A stretch of DNA of 64,000 nucleotides from an uncultured Collinsella sp. (lineage in GTDB: Bacteria; Actinomycetota; Coriobacteriia; Coriobacteriales; Coriobacteriaceae). The notes under the pieces were generated by a model, which did not search any database, had not been told where the DNA came from, and saw only the letters and a list, made by a program, of their open reading frames with translations. Positions 34,117-43,137 of this stretch are shown in pieces. Location: positions 1-64,000 of the forward strand of contig CATXID010000006.1 of the NCBI GenBank assembly GCA_958369225.1, read 5' to 3'. The translations under genes were made by a program, and so were the position numbers. The stretch's first letter is position 1, and every line of letters starts with the position of its first letter.

Positions 34117-36444
34117 TTAGGCGGAAACCGCGGCAGAAGCGGTGTTGGTCTCGTCCTCGTCGGTCCAAGCGTGCTTGGGCATAGGACGGAAGATCTGGAA
34201 GAGCATCGCAATCAGCAGCACAATGGCCACAACCGTCCAGAAGCCAAACTGCCCAAAGACAAGCAGGTTATAGAACTGGTTGATGAACAGGCCAATGACC
34301 CAGGCAAAGGCGCACTCGTAGCCGATGGCAATCGCAGTCCACTTGCCGGAATCCATCTGGTTGCGGATAGTACCCATGGCGGCAAAGCACGGAGCGCACA
34401 GCAGGTTGAAAGCGCCAAAGGCAACGCAAGCGCCCATAGTCGGGAACATGCCGGCAAACGCGGTCCACAGGCTCGGGTCGGTCTCGGCGGCGTCGGCCAC
34501 GGACAGCAGCGAACCGGCGGTGGCAACAACGTTCTCCTTCGCGACAAGGCCAGAGACAGTCAGTGCGGTGGCCTGCCAGGTGCTAAAGCCGAGCGGGGCG
34601 AAGATCCAGGCGACCAGGTTGCCGAGCATGGCAAGCACGGAGTAGTCCATGAACTCCTCAGGGATGCCGTCCATCGCAGGCAGGAAGCCAAAGGAACCGT
34701 TGTAGCTACCAAAGTTGGAAAGGAACCAAACCACGACGGTGGACGCGAAGATGACCGTGCCGGCCTTCTTGATAAAGGCCCAGCAGCGCTCCCACACATG
34801 CAGCGCCCAAGAGCGGATCGCAGGGAAGTGGTAGGCAGGAAGCTCCATAACGAACGGCGTCGGGCGACCGGCGAAGAGCTTGGTCTTCTTGAGCATGAGG
34901 CCCGAGGCGATGACTGCAAAGACGCCCAGGAAGTAGAAGAGCGGGCTGATCCACGCGGCGGTGGTGGAAGAATCGCCGATGATGGAACCCATGAGCAGGG
35001 CAATGATCGGCAGCTTGGCGCCGCAGGGGATGAACGTGGTGGTCATGACCGTCATGCGGCGGTCCTTCTCGTTCTCGATGGTCTTGGTGGCCATGACGCC
35101 GGGGACGCCGCAGCCCGAGGACACGAGCATGGGGATGAACGACTTACCGGACAGGCCAAAGCGGCGGAACACGCGGTCCATGATGAAGGCGACGCGGGCC
35201 ATGTAGCCGCAGTCCTCCAGGAAGGAAAGCATCACAAAGAGCAGGAACATCTGCGGCACAAAGCCGAAGATGGCGCCCAGGCCGCCGACGATACCGTCGC
35301 AGACCAGCGAATCGACCAGGCCACCGTCCTCGGTGCCGCCCGCCACAAGGGCATCGTGCACCATGGTGGTAATACCCGGGACATAGGGGCCGTACTGTGC
35401 CGGATCGACCGAGTCGGCATTGTCGCCCGCAGCCTCGACGGCCGCGTCGTAGGCATCGCGGCCCTGACCGAGCACGTACCAACCGTCGGTACCGAAGAGC
35501 TGGTCGTTGGTGAAGTCGGTCACCGTGCCGCCCAGGGTGGAAACGGCGATGTAGTAGACGCAGAACATGATAACCACAAAGATCGGCAGGCCCAGGATGC
35601 GGTTGGTAACCACACGGTCGATCTTCTCGGAAGTGCTCATCTTGGCCGGAGCCTTGGTGAGGCACTCGTCGATGATGTGGGCAATCACGCCATAACGCTC
35701 ACCGGTGATGATGGACTCGGCATCGTCGTCGCAATCCTGCTCGCACTGGGCGACCAGCTGCTCCACGCGAGCGGCCTTCTCCTTGGTGAGGTTGATGAGC
35801 TTGCAGGCGTCCGCGTCGCGCTCGAACAGCTTGACGGCGTAGTAGCGGCGCTTGTTGGCGGGAACGCTCGCCGGCAGGTTGTTCTCGATGTGGTCCAGAA
35901 CGTCCTCGATGGAGGAATCGAACTTGTGCTCCGGCACCTGGCCCTTGGAAGCAGCGGACTTCTTGACCTGCTCGAACAGCTCCTTGATGCCCTTGTTCTT
36001 AAGGGCCGAGATCATCATGACCGGGCAGCCGAGCTTCTTGGAAAGCTTGTCCGTGTCGATCTTATCGCCGTTCTTCTCGACCAGGTCGGCCATGTTGAGA
36101 GCAACGACCACGGGCAGGCCGGTCTCGATAACCTGAAGCGCCAGGTACAGGTTGCGCTCGAGGTTGGTGGCATCGACCACCTGGACGACGACATCGGGCT
36201 CGCCGCTCATGAGGTAATCGCGCGAGCACTGCTCCTCGGGGCTGTAGGGGGAAAGCGAGTAGATGCCGGGGAGGTCCGTAATCGTGACGCTCTTGTCGCT
36301 CAGAAGCTTGGCTTCCTTTTTCTCAACCGTGACGCCCGGCCAGTTGCCAACGTAGCCGTTGGCGCCGGTGATCAGGTTGAAAAGCGTGGTCTTGCCGCAG
36401 TTGGGGTTACCCGCCAGCGCGACATGGATCTGAGAATCCGCCAT
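34117..36444 (-). CDS. feoB: Ferrous iron transporter FeoB
   Basis: 775 residues. An N-terminal G domain (about 1-165) has G1 GNPNCGKTT, G3 DLPGIYS, G4 NMAD and G5 SALKNKG. A helical regulatory part (about 170-270) and an inner-membrane region with Gly-rich gating segments (SSGCGVPGVM; CGAKLPII, and a second set APCFAAMGTI) follow. It imports Fe2+ under anaerobic conditions. An insertion of about 70 residues between the first and second membrane helices (SVDPAQYGPYVPGI region) is outside the core family pattern. Start ATG 36444 with GAAGGA upstream. It ends the feoA-feoA-feoB operon. Confidence 0.96.
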   Translation of the reverse strand: MADSQIHVALAGNPNCGKTTLFNLITGANGYVGNWPGVTVEKKEAKLLSDKSVTITDLPGIYSLSPYSPEEQCSRDYLMSGEPDVVVQVVDATNLERNLYLALQVIETGLPVVVALNMADLVEKNGDKIDTDKLSKKLGCPVMMISALKNKGIKELFEQVKKSAASKGQVPEHKFDSSIEDVLDHIENNLPASVPANKRRYYAVKLFERDADACKLINLTKEKAARVEQLVAQCEQDCDDDAESIITGERYGVIAHIIDECLTKAPAKMSTSEKIDRVVTNRILGLPIFVVIMFCVYYIAVSTLGGTVTDFTNDQLFGTDGWYVLGQGRDAYDAAVEAAGDNADSVDPAQYGPYVPGITTMVHDALVAGGTEDGGLVDSLVCDGIVGGLGAIFGFVPQMFLLFVMLSFLEDCGYMARVAFIMDRVFRRFGLSGKSFIPMLVSSGCGVPGVMATKTIENEKDRRMTVMTTTFIPCGAKLPIIALLMGSIIGDSSTTAAWISPLFYFLGVFAVIASGLMLKKTKLFAGRPTPFVMELPAYHFPAIRSWALHVWERCWAFIKKAGTVIFASTVVVWFLSNFGSYNGSFGFLPAMDGIPEEFMDYSVLAMLGNLVAWIFAPLGFSTWQATALTVSGLVAKENVVATAGSLLSVADAAETDPSLWTAFAGMFPTMGACVAFGAFNLLCAPCFAAMGTIRNQMDSGKWTAIAIGYECAFAWVIGLFINQFYNLLVFGQFGFWTVVAIVLLIAMLFQIFRPMPKHAWTDEDETNTASAAVSA

Positions 36445-36519
36445 TCAATCCTTCTTCCTTGTGTGCCCGCGCTGCTTTCTCCGCGCGAGCTGGATAATGT
36501 GCTTCAAAGTTGCTGCATT

Positions 36520-36539
36520 AAGTTAGAAAAACCTAACTT
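36520..36539. promoter_or_regulatory. Inverted repeat between feoA and feoB
   Basis: AAGTTAG-AAAAAC-CTAACTT. Its TTAG/CTAA half sites resemble boxes bound by DtxR/IdeR-type iron regulators, but this is a resemblance only. About 75 bp upstream of the feoB start. Confidence 0.4.
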
Positions 36540-36567
36540 TATCTGCAGAAATATGCGCCGCAAGTCC

Positions 36568-36789
36568 TTACTGAACCTCGACGACGGCGGCCTCCTCCTT
36601 GCGGATGGAAAGCTCGTAGCCGCGCACGTTGATCTCGACCGGATCACCGAGCGGTGCAACCTTTACGACCTTGAACGAAGTGCCCTTGATGAGCCCCAGG
36701 TCCATGAGGTGGCGGCGCAGCGCGCCCTCACCGTGAAGCTTGACGATGGTAGAGCTCTCGCCCACCTTAACGTCACCCAACGTCTTCAT
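36568..36789 (-). CDS. feoA: FeoA domain protein (second copy)
   Basis: 73 residues forming a single SH3-like FeoA domain (TLGDVKVGESSTIVKL, LGLIKGTSFKVVKVAPLGDPVEINVRGYELSIRKEEA). FeoA binds the FeoB G domain or its complex. It directly precedes feoB (about 120 bp) and follows another FeoA gene. Start ATG 36789 with AAAGGGGGA upstream. Confidence 0.93.
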   Translation of the reverse strand: MKTLGDVKVGESSTIVKLHGEGALRRHLMDLGLIKGTSFKVVKVAPLGDPVEINVRGYELSIRKEEAAVVEVQ

Positions 36790-36828
36790 TTACTTGTCCC
36801 CCTTTCAGTTTTTACAGAATGCTGCGGA

Positions 36829-37071
36829 CTAACTGACGGTCATGATGTGCATGGCAACCTTGGAATCGATGCCAAAGCGAGCGCCCAGCACCGTGACGAT
36901 GATGTTGGCGCCACTCGAGCTCACCACGTGAATCTCGCTGCCCTCGACAAAGCCAAGGTCCTTGAGGTGGTGCTTCATGTCCTCATTGCCCTTTACACGA
37001 GACACGCGCACGGTTTCGCCCGCCTTTACCATCGAAAGCGGCATGGCCGGCATCTGCGGTCCGCAAGACAT
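36829..37071 (-). CDS. feoA: FeoA domain protein (first copy)
   Basis: 80 residues, FeoA fold (PLSMVKAGETVRVSRVKGNEDMKHHLKDLGFVEGSEIHVV, ending GARFGIDSKVAMHIMTV). The N-terminus MSCGPQMPAMP has a Cys not seen in the second copy. First gene of the feo operon; AGGAG upstream. The two FeoA proteins differ at most positions and probably have different partners. Confidence 0.92.
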   Translation of the reverse strand: MSCGPQMPAMPLSMVKAGETVRVSRVKGNEDMKHHLKDLGFVEGSEIHVVSSSGANIIVTVLGARFGIDSKVAMHIMTVS

Positions 37072-37114
37072 GAGTGAGCTCCTAACGTCAGTTCGTCCTC
37101 AACATCGACGCAGT

Positions 37115-37168
37115 AAAAGTTAACCACGTCTATGTTCGCTTTAGTAAACTAGCACGTGGTTAACTTTT
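37115..37168. promoter_or_regulatory. 15-bp perfect inverted repeat upstream of the feo operon
   Basis: AAAAGTTAACCACGT (37115-37129) and ACGTGGTTAACTTTT (37154-37168) are separated by 24 bp and sit 45 to 100 bp upstream of the first feoA start. Spacing suits a dimeric or tetrameric regulator covering the promoter; the stem could also fold in RNA. The AGTTA element recurs in the repeat at 36520. Confidence 0.6.
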
Positions 37169-37220
37169 TGGAAAGAGTCCCTATTCAGTTTTCGAAAAAG
37201 TTTCCTATACGAAACAAAAA

Positions 37221-37251
37221 GGCGCGGCAAAGAGCTGTCCTTTGCCGCGCC
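37221..37251 (-). terminator. Terminator of the HPr-like gene
   Basis: GGCGCGGCAAAG / CTTTGCCGCGCC, followed on the minus strand by TTTTTG; ten bases after the stop codon. Confidence 0.88.
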
Positions 37252-37260
37252 CTGTCATGC

Positions 37261-37509
37261 TTAGAGCGAGAGGTTTCTGATCGACGTAACGCAGGAAGCC
37301 TCGTCAACGCCCGAAACGCGAAAGACGATATCCTCGCCGCATTCGCCATAGAGGGCCATGAGCCCCATCACATCGCGGCCGTCGGTGTGGCGATCGCCGA
37401 TACTAACCGACACGTCACTACGATGCTTGGCGATAATGTCATAGAGCAGCGCAACCGGGCGGGCATGCAATCCCAACGGATCTTTAATCGTCTTTGTAAA
37501 CTCGACCAT
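37261..37509 (-). CDS. HPr-family phosphocarrier protein, Asp46 variant
   Basis: 82 residues, HPr fold. His15 in GLHARP is the phosphotransfer residue of the sugar PTS. Position 46, Ser in Gram-positive HPr (KSIM), is Asp here (GRDVMGLMAL), which removes the HPr-kinase site and mimics its charge. Start ATG 37509 with GGGAGGGG upstream; the frame to 37554 is discarded. It is a single gene with no PTS enzyme nearby, so it could be an ordinary HPr, a Crh-like regulator or a dedicated carrier. Confidence 0.88.
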   Translation of the reverse strand: MVEFTKTIKDPLGLHARPVALLYDIIAKHRSDVSVSIGDRHTDGRDVMGLMALYGECGEDIVFRVSGVDEASCVTSIRNLSL

Positions 37510-37606
37510 GTCCCCTCCCAAGACATCGCACATTCGGCCGGCAAACCCAGCCACGTGGTAGTTATTGTAGCGTTAGATGCTTGTCGAGAGCTCCTCTGAA
37601 CACCTC

Positions 37607-37826
37607 GTGGGCAAAAAGTGGCAAATATGAGTACTGTCACCAATTTAGTAGCAACAAAATCGAGAGCAAAGTGCCTACTTTGAGCGATTCGAAGAGGTTA
37701 AAAGCCGTCAAACGCCCTTTAAAGGGGGTTAGATAAATTGATTTTGAGCCCATTTTCGCTCAGAACAGGCCGAAAAATATGACACCTCTTTTGCAACAGT
37801 ACTCATATTTGGCATTTTTTGACCAC
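37607..37826. mobile_element. MITE-like element with 31-bp terminal inverted repeats
   Basis: The ends GTGGGCAAAAAGTGGCAAAT... (37607-37637) and its complement at 37796-37826 match at 27 of 31 positions by eye. The 158-bp interior is AT-rich, has no ORF with a ribosome-binding site and contains small palindromes such as CCTTTAAAGG. No transposase and no clear target-site duplication is visible. It occupies the space between the HPr gene and the permease terminator, so it could also hold the HPr promoter. Confidence 0.55.
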
Positions 37827-37858
37827 GGGGTCCAGAACCATGCCCCAAAACACAAAAA

Positions 37859-37880
37859 GAGGGGCCTCGTAAGGCCCCTC
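37859..37880 (-). terminator. Terminator of the amino-acid permease gene
   Basis: GAGGGGCCT / AGGCCCCTC with a four-base loop and TTTTTG after it on the minus strand. Confidence 0.88.
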
Positions 37881-37930
37881 CTTAGGAAAGGGAATCGATT
37901 TATTCCACAGCCGTAGATTAATCCTAGCCG

Positions 37931-39394
37931 CTACTCCATCATGTCGAGGACGGAGGGGCGCAGCTCGTTCTCGGCAGCCTCGGGATCGGTTTCGCGCAGG
38001 CGGTTGATGTAGCGGTTGTACCACATCACGGCAAGACCCAGGAAGACAACCACGCCGCCGACGTTGTAGACCAGCGTCAGCCACAGAGGCTGATCGAGCG
38101 GAATGGTGCCGCAGATAAGCACGAAGCAGAAGACCACAAGCAGGAATGCAGCAATGACCAGGCCAAAGGTACGCGAACCCATGCGGAAGCCACGGGGAGC
38201 AGCGTCGAAGTTCTTGCGCAGCATAAAGTAGGCAAGCAGGATCAGCAGCGGCGGGAGCAGAGCGGTGGCAGCCGTCATGTTGGTGACGATCATGAGCAGG
38301 TCGTCGAGGTTACCAGAGCCCAGAGCCGGAATGATCAGGATGGGGACGACGATGGCGAACTGCAGCCAGGCAGCGCGGGCAGGAATGCCGTGCTCGTTAA
38401 GCTCGACGATCTTGCTACCAAAGACGCCCTTGGGGATCTCGGTGAAGAACACCTTGATGGGAGCGGAGGTCCACATCATGAGGGAGCCCAGCGTGGCAGC
38501 GAGAAGGATCAAGCCAATGACGCGCGTGGACACTTCCATGGGAATGCCAAAGTGGGCAAAGACAGCGCCGAACACGTCGAAGATGCCGGTGGAGATGGCA
38601 ACGCTGCCCTCGGGGATGAACAGGTTAACCAGCAGCGAAGCGCCTGCATACAGAAGGCCGATGGTCAGACCGGCGATAACGACGGTGCGCACGAAGGCCT
38701 TGACGCCGCCCTTAAGGTCGTTAAGGAACACGCCAACAGACTCAGCGCCGCCAACGCCCTGGATGATCCAGGCAAGCGTACCGAAGAAGCCCCACATAGT
38801 TGCGAAGTTGCTCATGTCGGGAGCCATGTTGGCAGGCGTGGGAGCCGTAGCGAACTCGACGCCGCCAAAGGCAGCAGCCAGAGACAGCAGGATGAACACG
38901 GCGGTCAAGCCGAGAGCCGCGGTCGAACCGAAGGAGGAAATAGAGCCGATCCACTTAGCGCCCTTGGTCGAAACCCACGTGGCAATAGCAAAGACGACGA
39001 TCTCAATAATGGTAATCCACAGCTGCGAAAGCTCGGCATTGGCACCAAAGAACACGTAGCTCGCGTAGATGATGACGTTGGGCAGGACGGACGCAAAGTA
39101 GAACAGGTTGACGAACCAGTAGCTAAACGCCGTCAGGAACGCCCAGCGACCACCCATCGAGGTCTTGACCCAGGCGTACACGCCCGACTCGGAGTCCTTG
39201 TTGAGGCCGACGAACTCGGCGGTAACCAGGGTATAGGGGACAAAGTACAAAAGCGTGGCGAAAAAGAACGACGGCGCTGCTGCCAAGCCGATGGCCGCGT
39301 TGTTGTTGATGATGTTCTTGATACCGAACACGGCGGCGACCGTCATGCCCAGCAGAGCGAACGAACCAATCGTTCCTCGTTTTTCAGAGCTCAT
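37931..39394 (-). CDS. APC-superfamily amino-acid permease/antiporter
   Basis: 487 residues, about 12 hydrophobic segments. N-terminal GSFALLGMTVAAVFGIKNI and SESGVYAWVKTSMG match the helix 1 and 3 regions of the APC family, close to the glutamate:GABA and arginine-type exchangers. Substrate not predictable. Start ATG 39394, preceded by GGGAGGG; the four-residue extension to 39406 is less likely. The C-terminus is hydrophilic and acidic. Single gene with own terminator. Confidence 0.85.
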   Translation of the reverse strand: MSSEKRGTIGSFALLGMTVAAVFGIKNIINNNAAIGLAAAPSFFFATLLYFVPYTLVTAEFVGLNKDSESGVYAWVKTSMGGRWAFLTAFSYWFVNLFYFASVLPNVIIYASYVFFGANAELSQLWITIIEIVVFAIATWVSTKGAKWIGSISSFGSTAALGLTAVFILLSLAAAFGGVEFATAPTPANMAPDMSNFATMWGFFGTLAWIIQGVGGAESVGVFLNDLKGGVKAFVRTVVIAGLTIGLLYAGASLLVNLFIPEGSVAISTGIFDVFGAVFAHFGIPMEVSTRVIGLILLAATLGSLMMWTSAPIKVFFTEIPKGVFGSKIVELNEHGIPARAAWLQFAIVVPILIIPALGSGNLDDLLMIVTNMTAATALLPPLLILLAYFMLRKNFDAAPRGFRMGSRTFGLVIAAFLLVVFCFVLICGTIPLDQPLWLTLVYNVGGVVVFLGLAVMWYNRYINRLRETDPEAAENELRPSVLDMME

Positions 39395-39547
39395 AAGCCC
39401 TCCCAATCATCCGTTATATCTCATCTAAAACCGTCCGAGCTGCAAGTGCAAACACGGACGGCGCACCTGCTAAGGGGAATGGGGAAAAGGGAGTCAACAA
39501 AGCCATCCCCCTTAACGGCGCGAAGCAAACGTCCAGGCGGACGAATA

Positions 39548-40003
39548 CTACTTGTTGGGGAAGGAATAACCTTCGACCGTCACGTGCAGTACCACGACGC
39601 GGGGATCCGCGGCATCGGCCACGACACGGTAGGCCTCGTCAATTTCGACGACGGCAACGCCGCCGGCGGGAATCGTCACGGTCTCCCCCGCCCCCTCAAA
39701 GCGCTCGCGATCATCGATATCGCTGTAAGCGCGGGTGCAGGTGAGGCCTGCCTTGGGAGCAACCTCGACGGTCAGGTCGCCGTCGAGCGGAGCGAGCACG
39801 GCATGGTAGCGACGGTAACCGACCAGGTCGGCGGTTGCGGCCTCGCGGGCGTTCACCCACCAGTACACCAACGAGTCGCCGATGGAGTACGCCACGTCGT
39901 GCTGCAGGTCGGCAACACCATCGAGCGCCTGACCGGTGCGCATCCACTTCTTGACGGACTTCATCTGAGCGTCGAAATCGGCGCGCGAGTTAAAGACATG
40001 CAT
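39548..40003 (-). CDS. ebgC: EbgC-like beta-galactosidase small subunit
   Basis: 151 residues of the YhcH/YjgK/YiaL (DUF386) cupin family. HSIGDSL-type motif (AYSIGDSLVYWW), GYRRYHAVL and the end VTVEGYSFPNK match E. coli EbgC position by position. EbgC binds EbgA and is needed for full lactase activity. It starts three bases after the ebgA stop codon, so the two are translated together. Confidence 0.88.
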   Translation of the reverse strand: MHVFNSRADFDAQMKSVKKWMRTGQALDGVADLQHDVAYSIGDSLVYWWVNAREAATADLVGYRRYHAVLAPLDGDLTVEVAPKAGLTCTRAYSDIDDRERFEGAGETVTIPAGGVAVVEIDEAYRVVADAADPRVVVLHVTVEGYSFPNK

Positions 40004-40006
40004 GAC

Positions 40007-43000
40007 TTATGCCTCCTTAATGGGTGCCAGTGCCTGAGCCAAATCGGCAGACGTCAGCGGTCGCAGGGACACCTCAAAGCTGAAGCTCTCAAAACGGGTG
40101 CGGTAGGAATCGAGTACCTCGGAACCCCAAGAATTCGAGCCAAGGCCGAGCAGCTGGTCGTTGATGTTGACCGTAGCCGTGTCGCCCGGGACAAGATCGT
40201 AGACATGCTTGGCGTTATCGATGGCCTCGCAGCTATAGGGCCATGCCGAGAACGAGAACGGGTTGGAGGCGGCGTCAGCCGGACGAGTCACCAGCACGCC
40301 GTCACCGTGGCTGGAGCGCAGGGCGACCCAACGAGTGCCCTCGCGGTTGGCGCAATCCTGAGGCATCACGTAGGGCGTGAACATGTCATCGACCGTAGTG
40401 CGGTAATGACCGACCGGGTTGGCGCGCAGCGAGTCCGGATAGTTCTCGCCCGGGCCGTGGCCATACCACTCGACGGCACGATCGCAACCGGGGACCTCGA
40501 AGGAGATACCGATGCGCGGGATGATATCCGAATAATCGCCGTAGGGCTCGCCGGAAACCTTGAGGTCAACGCGACCGCTCGGAAGCACGGTGTAGACGAG
40601 CTCGACGCGCATGCCGAACGCGCGGACGGGAGGAGCGATACGCTGGCTCACGGTAACGACGGCTGCATTGCCGTCCTGCTTCCAAGAAACCTTGCGGGTA
40701 GACGTCTGCATCACATCGATGAAGTTGTCCTTCCACAGGGAGTCATACTCCTGAGCGTGGTTGTCGACGAGCGGATGCCAAAAACCAACCTGGGGACCGG
40801 AGGCCATGACGTCGCGGCCGGATGCCTTCCACTCGCTCACGGTACCGTTAACTTTGCTGAAGGTCAGCTCACCGTTGAGGGAGTGAATGCGGATCTCTTG
40901 CTCGGTCTCCACGACCGTAAGCTCAGGACGAGCGGGAGCCGCGATGGCCGGCGCCGGATGGTTGGCGATGGCAAACTGGCTTGCGCCCAGTTGGAACATC
41001 GGCTCGCACCAAACGTGAGCGGCCATGGTGTAGGCGCGCACGGTCAGCAGGGTCTCGCCTACCGCGGCCTCGCGAATCACCAGCGGCAGCTGGACGGACT
41101 CGCCGGGGGCAACCGCACCGGGCATGAGCGTCTTGCGGCACACAACGTCGCCGTCCACCAGGGTCTCGGCCGACAGGCAGACATCCTCGAGGGTGGTAAA
41201 CCAACGCTTGTTGGTGACGGTCAGCTCGCCTGCCTCGGCGTCATAAGCCATGCGAACCGGGCAGATGACCTGGCCATACTCAGTGAGGCCCGGACTCGGC
41301 TGCTGCCAGGGGAACACCATGCCATCGATGCAGAAGTTGCTGTTGTTGGGGTAATCGCCGTTGTCGCCACCATACATATCGTAGGCAACGCCGTCCTCGG
41401 TCACAGCAGCCAAACCGTGGTCGCACCATTCCCAGATAAACTGGCCTTGGATGCAATCCCAGCGATCGAAGACCTCCTGGTACTCGGACAGGCCTCCGGG
41501 GCCATTGCCCATGGAGTGACCGTACTCGCAGTTGATGCGCGGCTTGGGGAACGGATGCTCGCCAAAGTCGTTCATCTGCGACACACGGGAGTACATCGTG
41601 GAAATGACGTCGACGGTATCGGCGTTGCGGTCCTCCTCGTAATGGACCGGACGATCATCGAGCTCGTGAGCCTTGGCGTACATCGCGCGGATGTTGCAGC
41701 CATAGCCGCTCTCGTTGCCCATCGACCACATAATGATGCAGGCGTGGTTGCGCTCCTGCATCACCAGGCGCTCAATGCGGTCGACGTAGGCCGGCTCCCA
41801 TGCCGGATCGTCGGTGACCAGGGCGATGTTGCCGATATTCTCGAAGCCGTGGCTCTCCATATCGGTCTCGGCGACCAGCATGATGCCATACTCATCACAC
41901 AGCTCGTAGAAGCGCGGGTCATTGGCATAGTGAGAGGTGCGCACCGCGTTGATGTTGTGCCGCTTCATGAGCTCCAGGTCGCGGCGCATGCGATCGAGGC
42001 CCACGGCGCGACCCTTGTGATCGTCGTGATCGTGGCGGTTGACGCCATGCATCTTAAAGTAAGTGCCGTTGAGGTAGATATGATTGCCCTCGACCGTCAC
42101 CTCGGCAAGTCCCTGGTGATGCGGAACGTACTCGCTGACCTCGTCGCCGTCGTAGACCTCAAACGTAAGGTCATAGAGGAAGGGGTCCTCGGGGTTCCAG
42201 AAGTGGGCATCGGCAACGCTGCACTCGGCATGGCCATCGACGCACTCGCCCGTAGCGACCACGTTCTCGCCATCGCTGAGCGTAAACACGACGCGGGAAG
42301 CGCCCTCGGCCACCGTATCGAGCGTGATCAGAGCGGCATCGCCCTCGCGGTGCGTGCGGAACCTAAAGTCGACCAGGTGCGCGGCGGGACGCTGCATAAG
42401 GTACACATCGCGGAAGATGCCCGAGGCCCACCACATGTCCTGATCCTCGATATAGCTGCCATCGCTGTACTGCAGGACCTTGACCGCAAACAGGTTGTCG
42501 CCCTCGACGAGCGCGTCGGTCACGTCGAACTCGGCAGACAGGCGCGAGCCCTTGGTCATGCCGATAAACTGACCGTTGACGTACAGCTCACCATAGCTCT
42601 CGATGCCGTCAAAGCGAATGATCTCGCGAGCGCCGACAGGAACGGCGGAAAGATTGACGATGCGCTGGTAGACGCCCGTGGGGTCGTCGGAGGGAACGAA
42701 CGGCTGATCCACCGGGAACGGGAAACCCTCGTCGGTGTAGGCAAGGTTGCCATAGCCATCCACCTGCCACAGGTGCGGAACCTCCACGTGATCCCACTCG
42801 GGCTCGTACGTAGAGAGCTCCTCGTTGGAAACGGCAGCAGGCCCCTCAAAGAGGCGGAACTGCCACGAGCCGGACAGCTGGACAAACCCGCGCGACAGCT
42901 CGCGGCTGTACGTAGCGGCGAGATCGGCGGTCTCGTAACCCATAAAGTACGCATGGGGTGCCAGGCGGTTCCTGTGGGTGAGCGCTTGGTTTTCCCAATC

Positions 43001-43015
43001 GTTAATGGCGTCCAT
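40007..43015 (-). CDS. ebgA: Beta-galactosidase, GH2 family, EbgA type
   Basis: 1,002 residues, full-length GH2 enzyme that hydrolyses lactose and other beta-galactosides in the cytosol. Order: sugar-binding jelly roll (about 40-210), Ig-like domain, TIM barrel (about 315-600) with acid/base Glu435 in MGNESGYG and nucleophile Glu497 in NCEYGHSMGNG, then a C-terminal LacZ-type super-sandwich. RTSHYANDPRFYELCDEYG marks the barrel. Start ATG 43015 with AAGGAG seven bases upstream. It is the first gene of the ebgAC operon and read away from the lacI-type gene; three operators lie before it. Confidence 0.95.
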   Translation of the reverse strand: MDAINDWENQALTHRNRLAPHAYFMGYETADLAATYSRELSRGFVQLSGSWQFRLFEGPAAVSNEELSTYEPEWDHVEVPHLWQVDGYGNLAYTDEGFPFPVDQPFVPSDDPTGVYQRIVNLSAVPVGAREIIRFDGIESYGELYVNGQFIGMTKGSRLSAEFDVTDALVEGDNLFAVKVLQYSDGSYIEDQDMWWASGIFRDVYLMQRPAAHLVDFRFRTHREGDAALITLDTVAEGASRVVFTLSDGENVVATGECVDGHAECSVADAHFWNPEDPFLYDLTFEVYDGDEVSEYVPHHQGLAEVTVEGNHIYLNGTYFKMHGVNRHDHDDHKGRAVGLDRMRRDLELMKRHNINAVRTSHYANDPRFYELCDEYGIMLVAETDMESHGFENIGNIALVTDDPAWEPAYVDRIERLVMQERNHACIIMWSMGNESGYGCNIRAMYAKAHELDDRPVHYEEDRNADTVDVISTMYSRVSQMNDFGEHPFPKPRINCEYGHSMGNGPGGLSEYQEVFDRWDCIQGQFIWEWCDHGLAAVTEDGVAYDMYGGDNGDYPNNSNFCIDGMVFPWQQPSPGLTEYGQVICPVRMAYDAEAGELTVTNKRWFTTLEDVCLSAETLVDGDVVCRKTLMPGAVAPGESVQLPLVIREAAVGETLLTVRAYTMAAHVWCEPMFQLGASQFAIANHPAPAIAAPARPELTVVETEQEIRIHSLNGELTFSKVNGTVSEWKASGRDVMASGPQVGFWHPLVDNHAQEYDSLWKDNFIDVMQTSTRKVSWKQDGNAAVVTVSQRIAPPVRAFGMRVELVYTVLPSGRVDLKVSGEPYGDYSDIIPRIGISFEVPGCDRAVEWYGHGPGENYPDSLRANPVGHYRTTVDDMFTPYVMPQDCANREGTRWVALRSSHGDGVLVTRPADAASNPFSFSAWPYSCEAIDNAKHVYDLVPGDTATVNINDQLLGLGSNSWGSEVLDSYRTRFESFSFEVSLRPLTSADLAQALAPIKEA

Positions 43016-43050
43016 GGTGATGCTCCTTCGTCATCGTAGTGATTCTTGTG

Positions 43051-43060
43051 CAACCGGTTG
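43051..43060. promoter_or_regulatory. LacI-type operator O1 of ebgAC
   Basis: Perfect palindrome CAACCGGTTG flanked by TG and TC. It is 36 bp upstream of the ebgA start, downstream of the presumed promoter. The central CpG is typical of LacI-family sites. Confidence 0.75.
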
Positions 43061-43072
43061 TCCTTATCTTAC

Positions 43073-43102
43073 GGGCGACGCAAAATACTGTGCAACCGGT
43101 TG
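43073..43102 (-). promoter_or_regulatory. ebgAC promoter overlapping operator O2
   Basis: On the minus strand TTGCAC (within the operator CAACCGGTTG at 43093-43102) and TAAGAT are 18 bp apart, a plausible -35 and -10. The operator thus covers the -35 box, so repressor binding should exclude RNA polymerase. Confidence 0.6.
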
Positions 43103-43137
43103 TCCGCTGAACGGTCGATTTGGTCGGGTTAACGGTG

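Noticed and set aside
34066..37077. 1,003-codon open frame on the plus strand
   Set aside because: Antisense shadow of feoB and both feoA genes; composition is that of a reverse-frame translation.
38390..43039. 1,549-codon open frame on the plus strand
   Set aside because: It runs antisense to the permease, ebgC and ebgA genes in the codon phase that GC-rich genes keep open. It is His, Arg and Gly rich, without domains or a ribosome-binding site.
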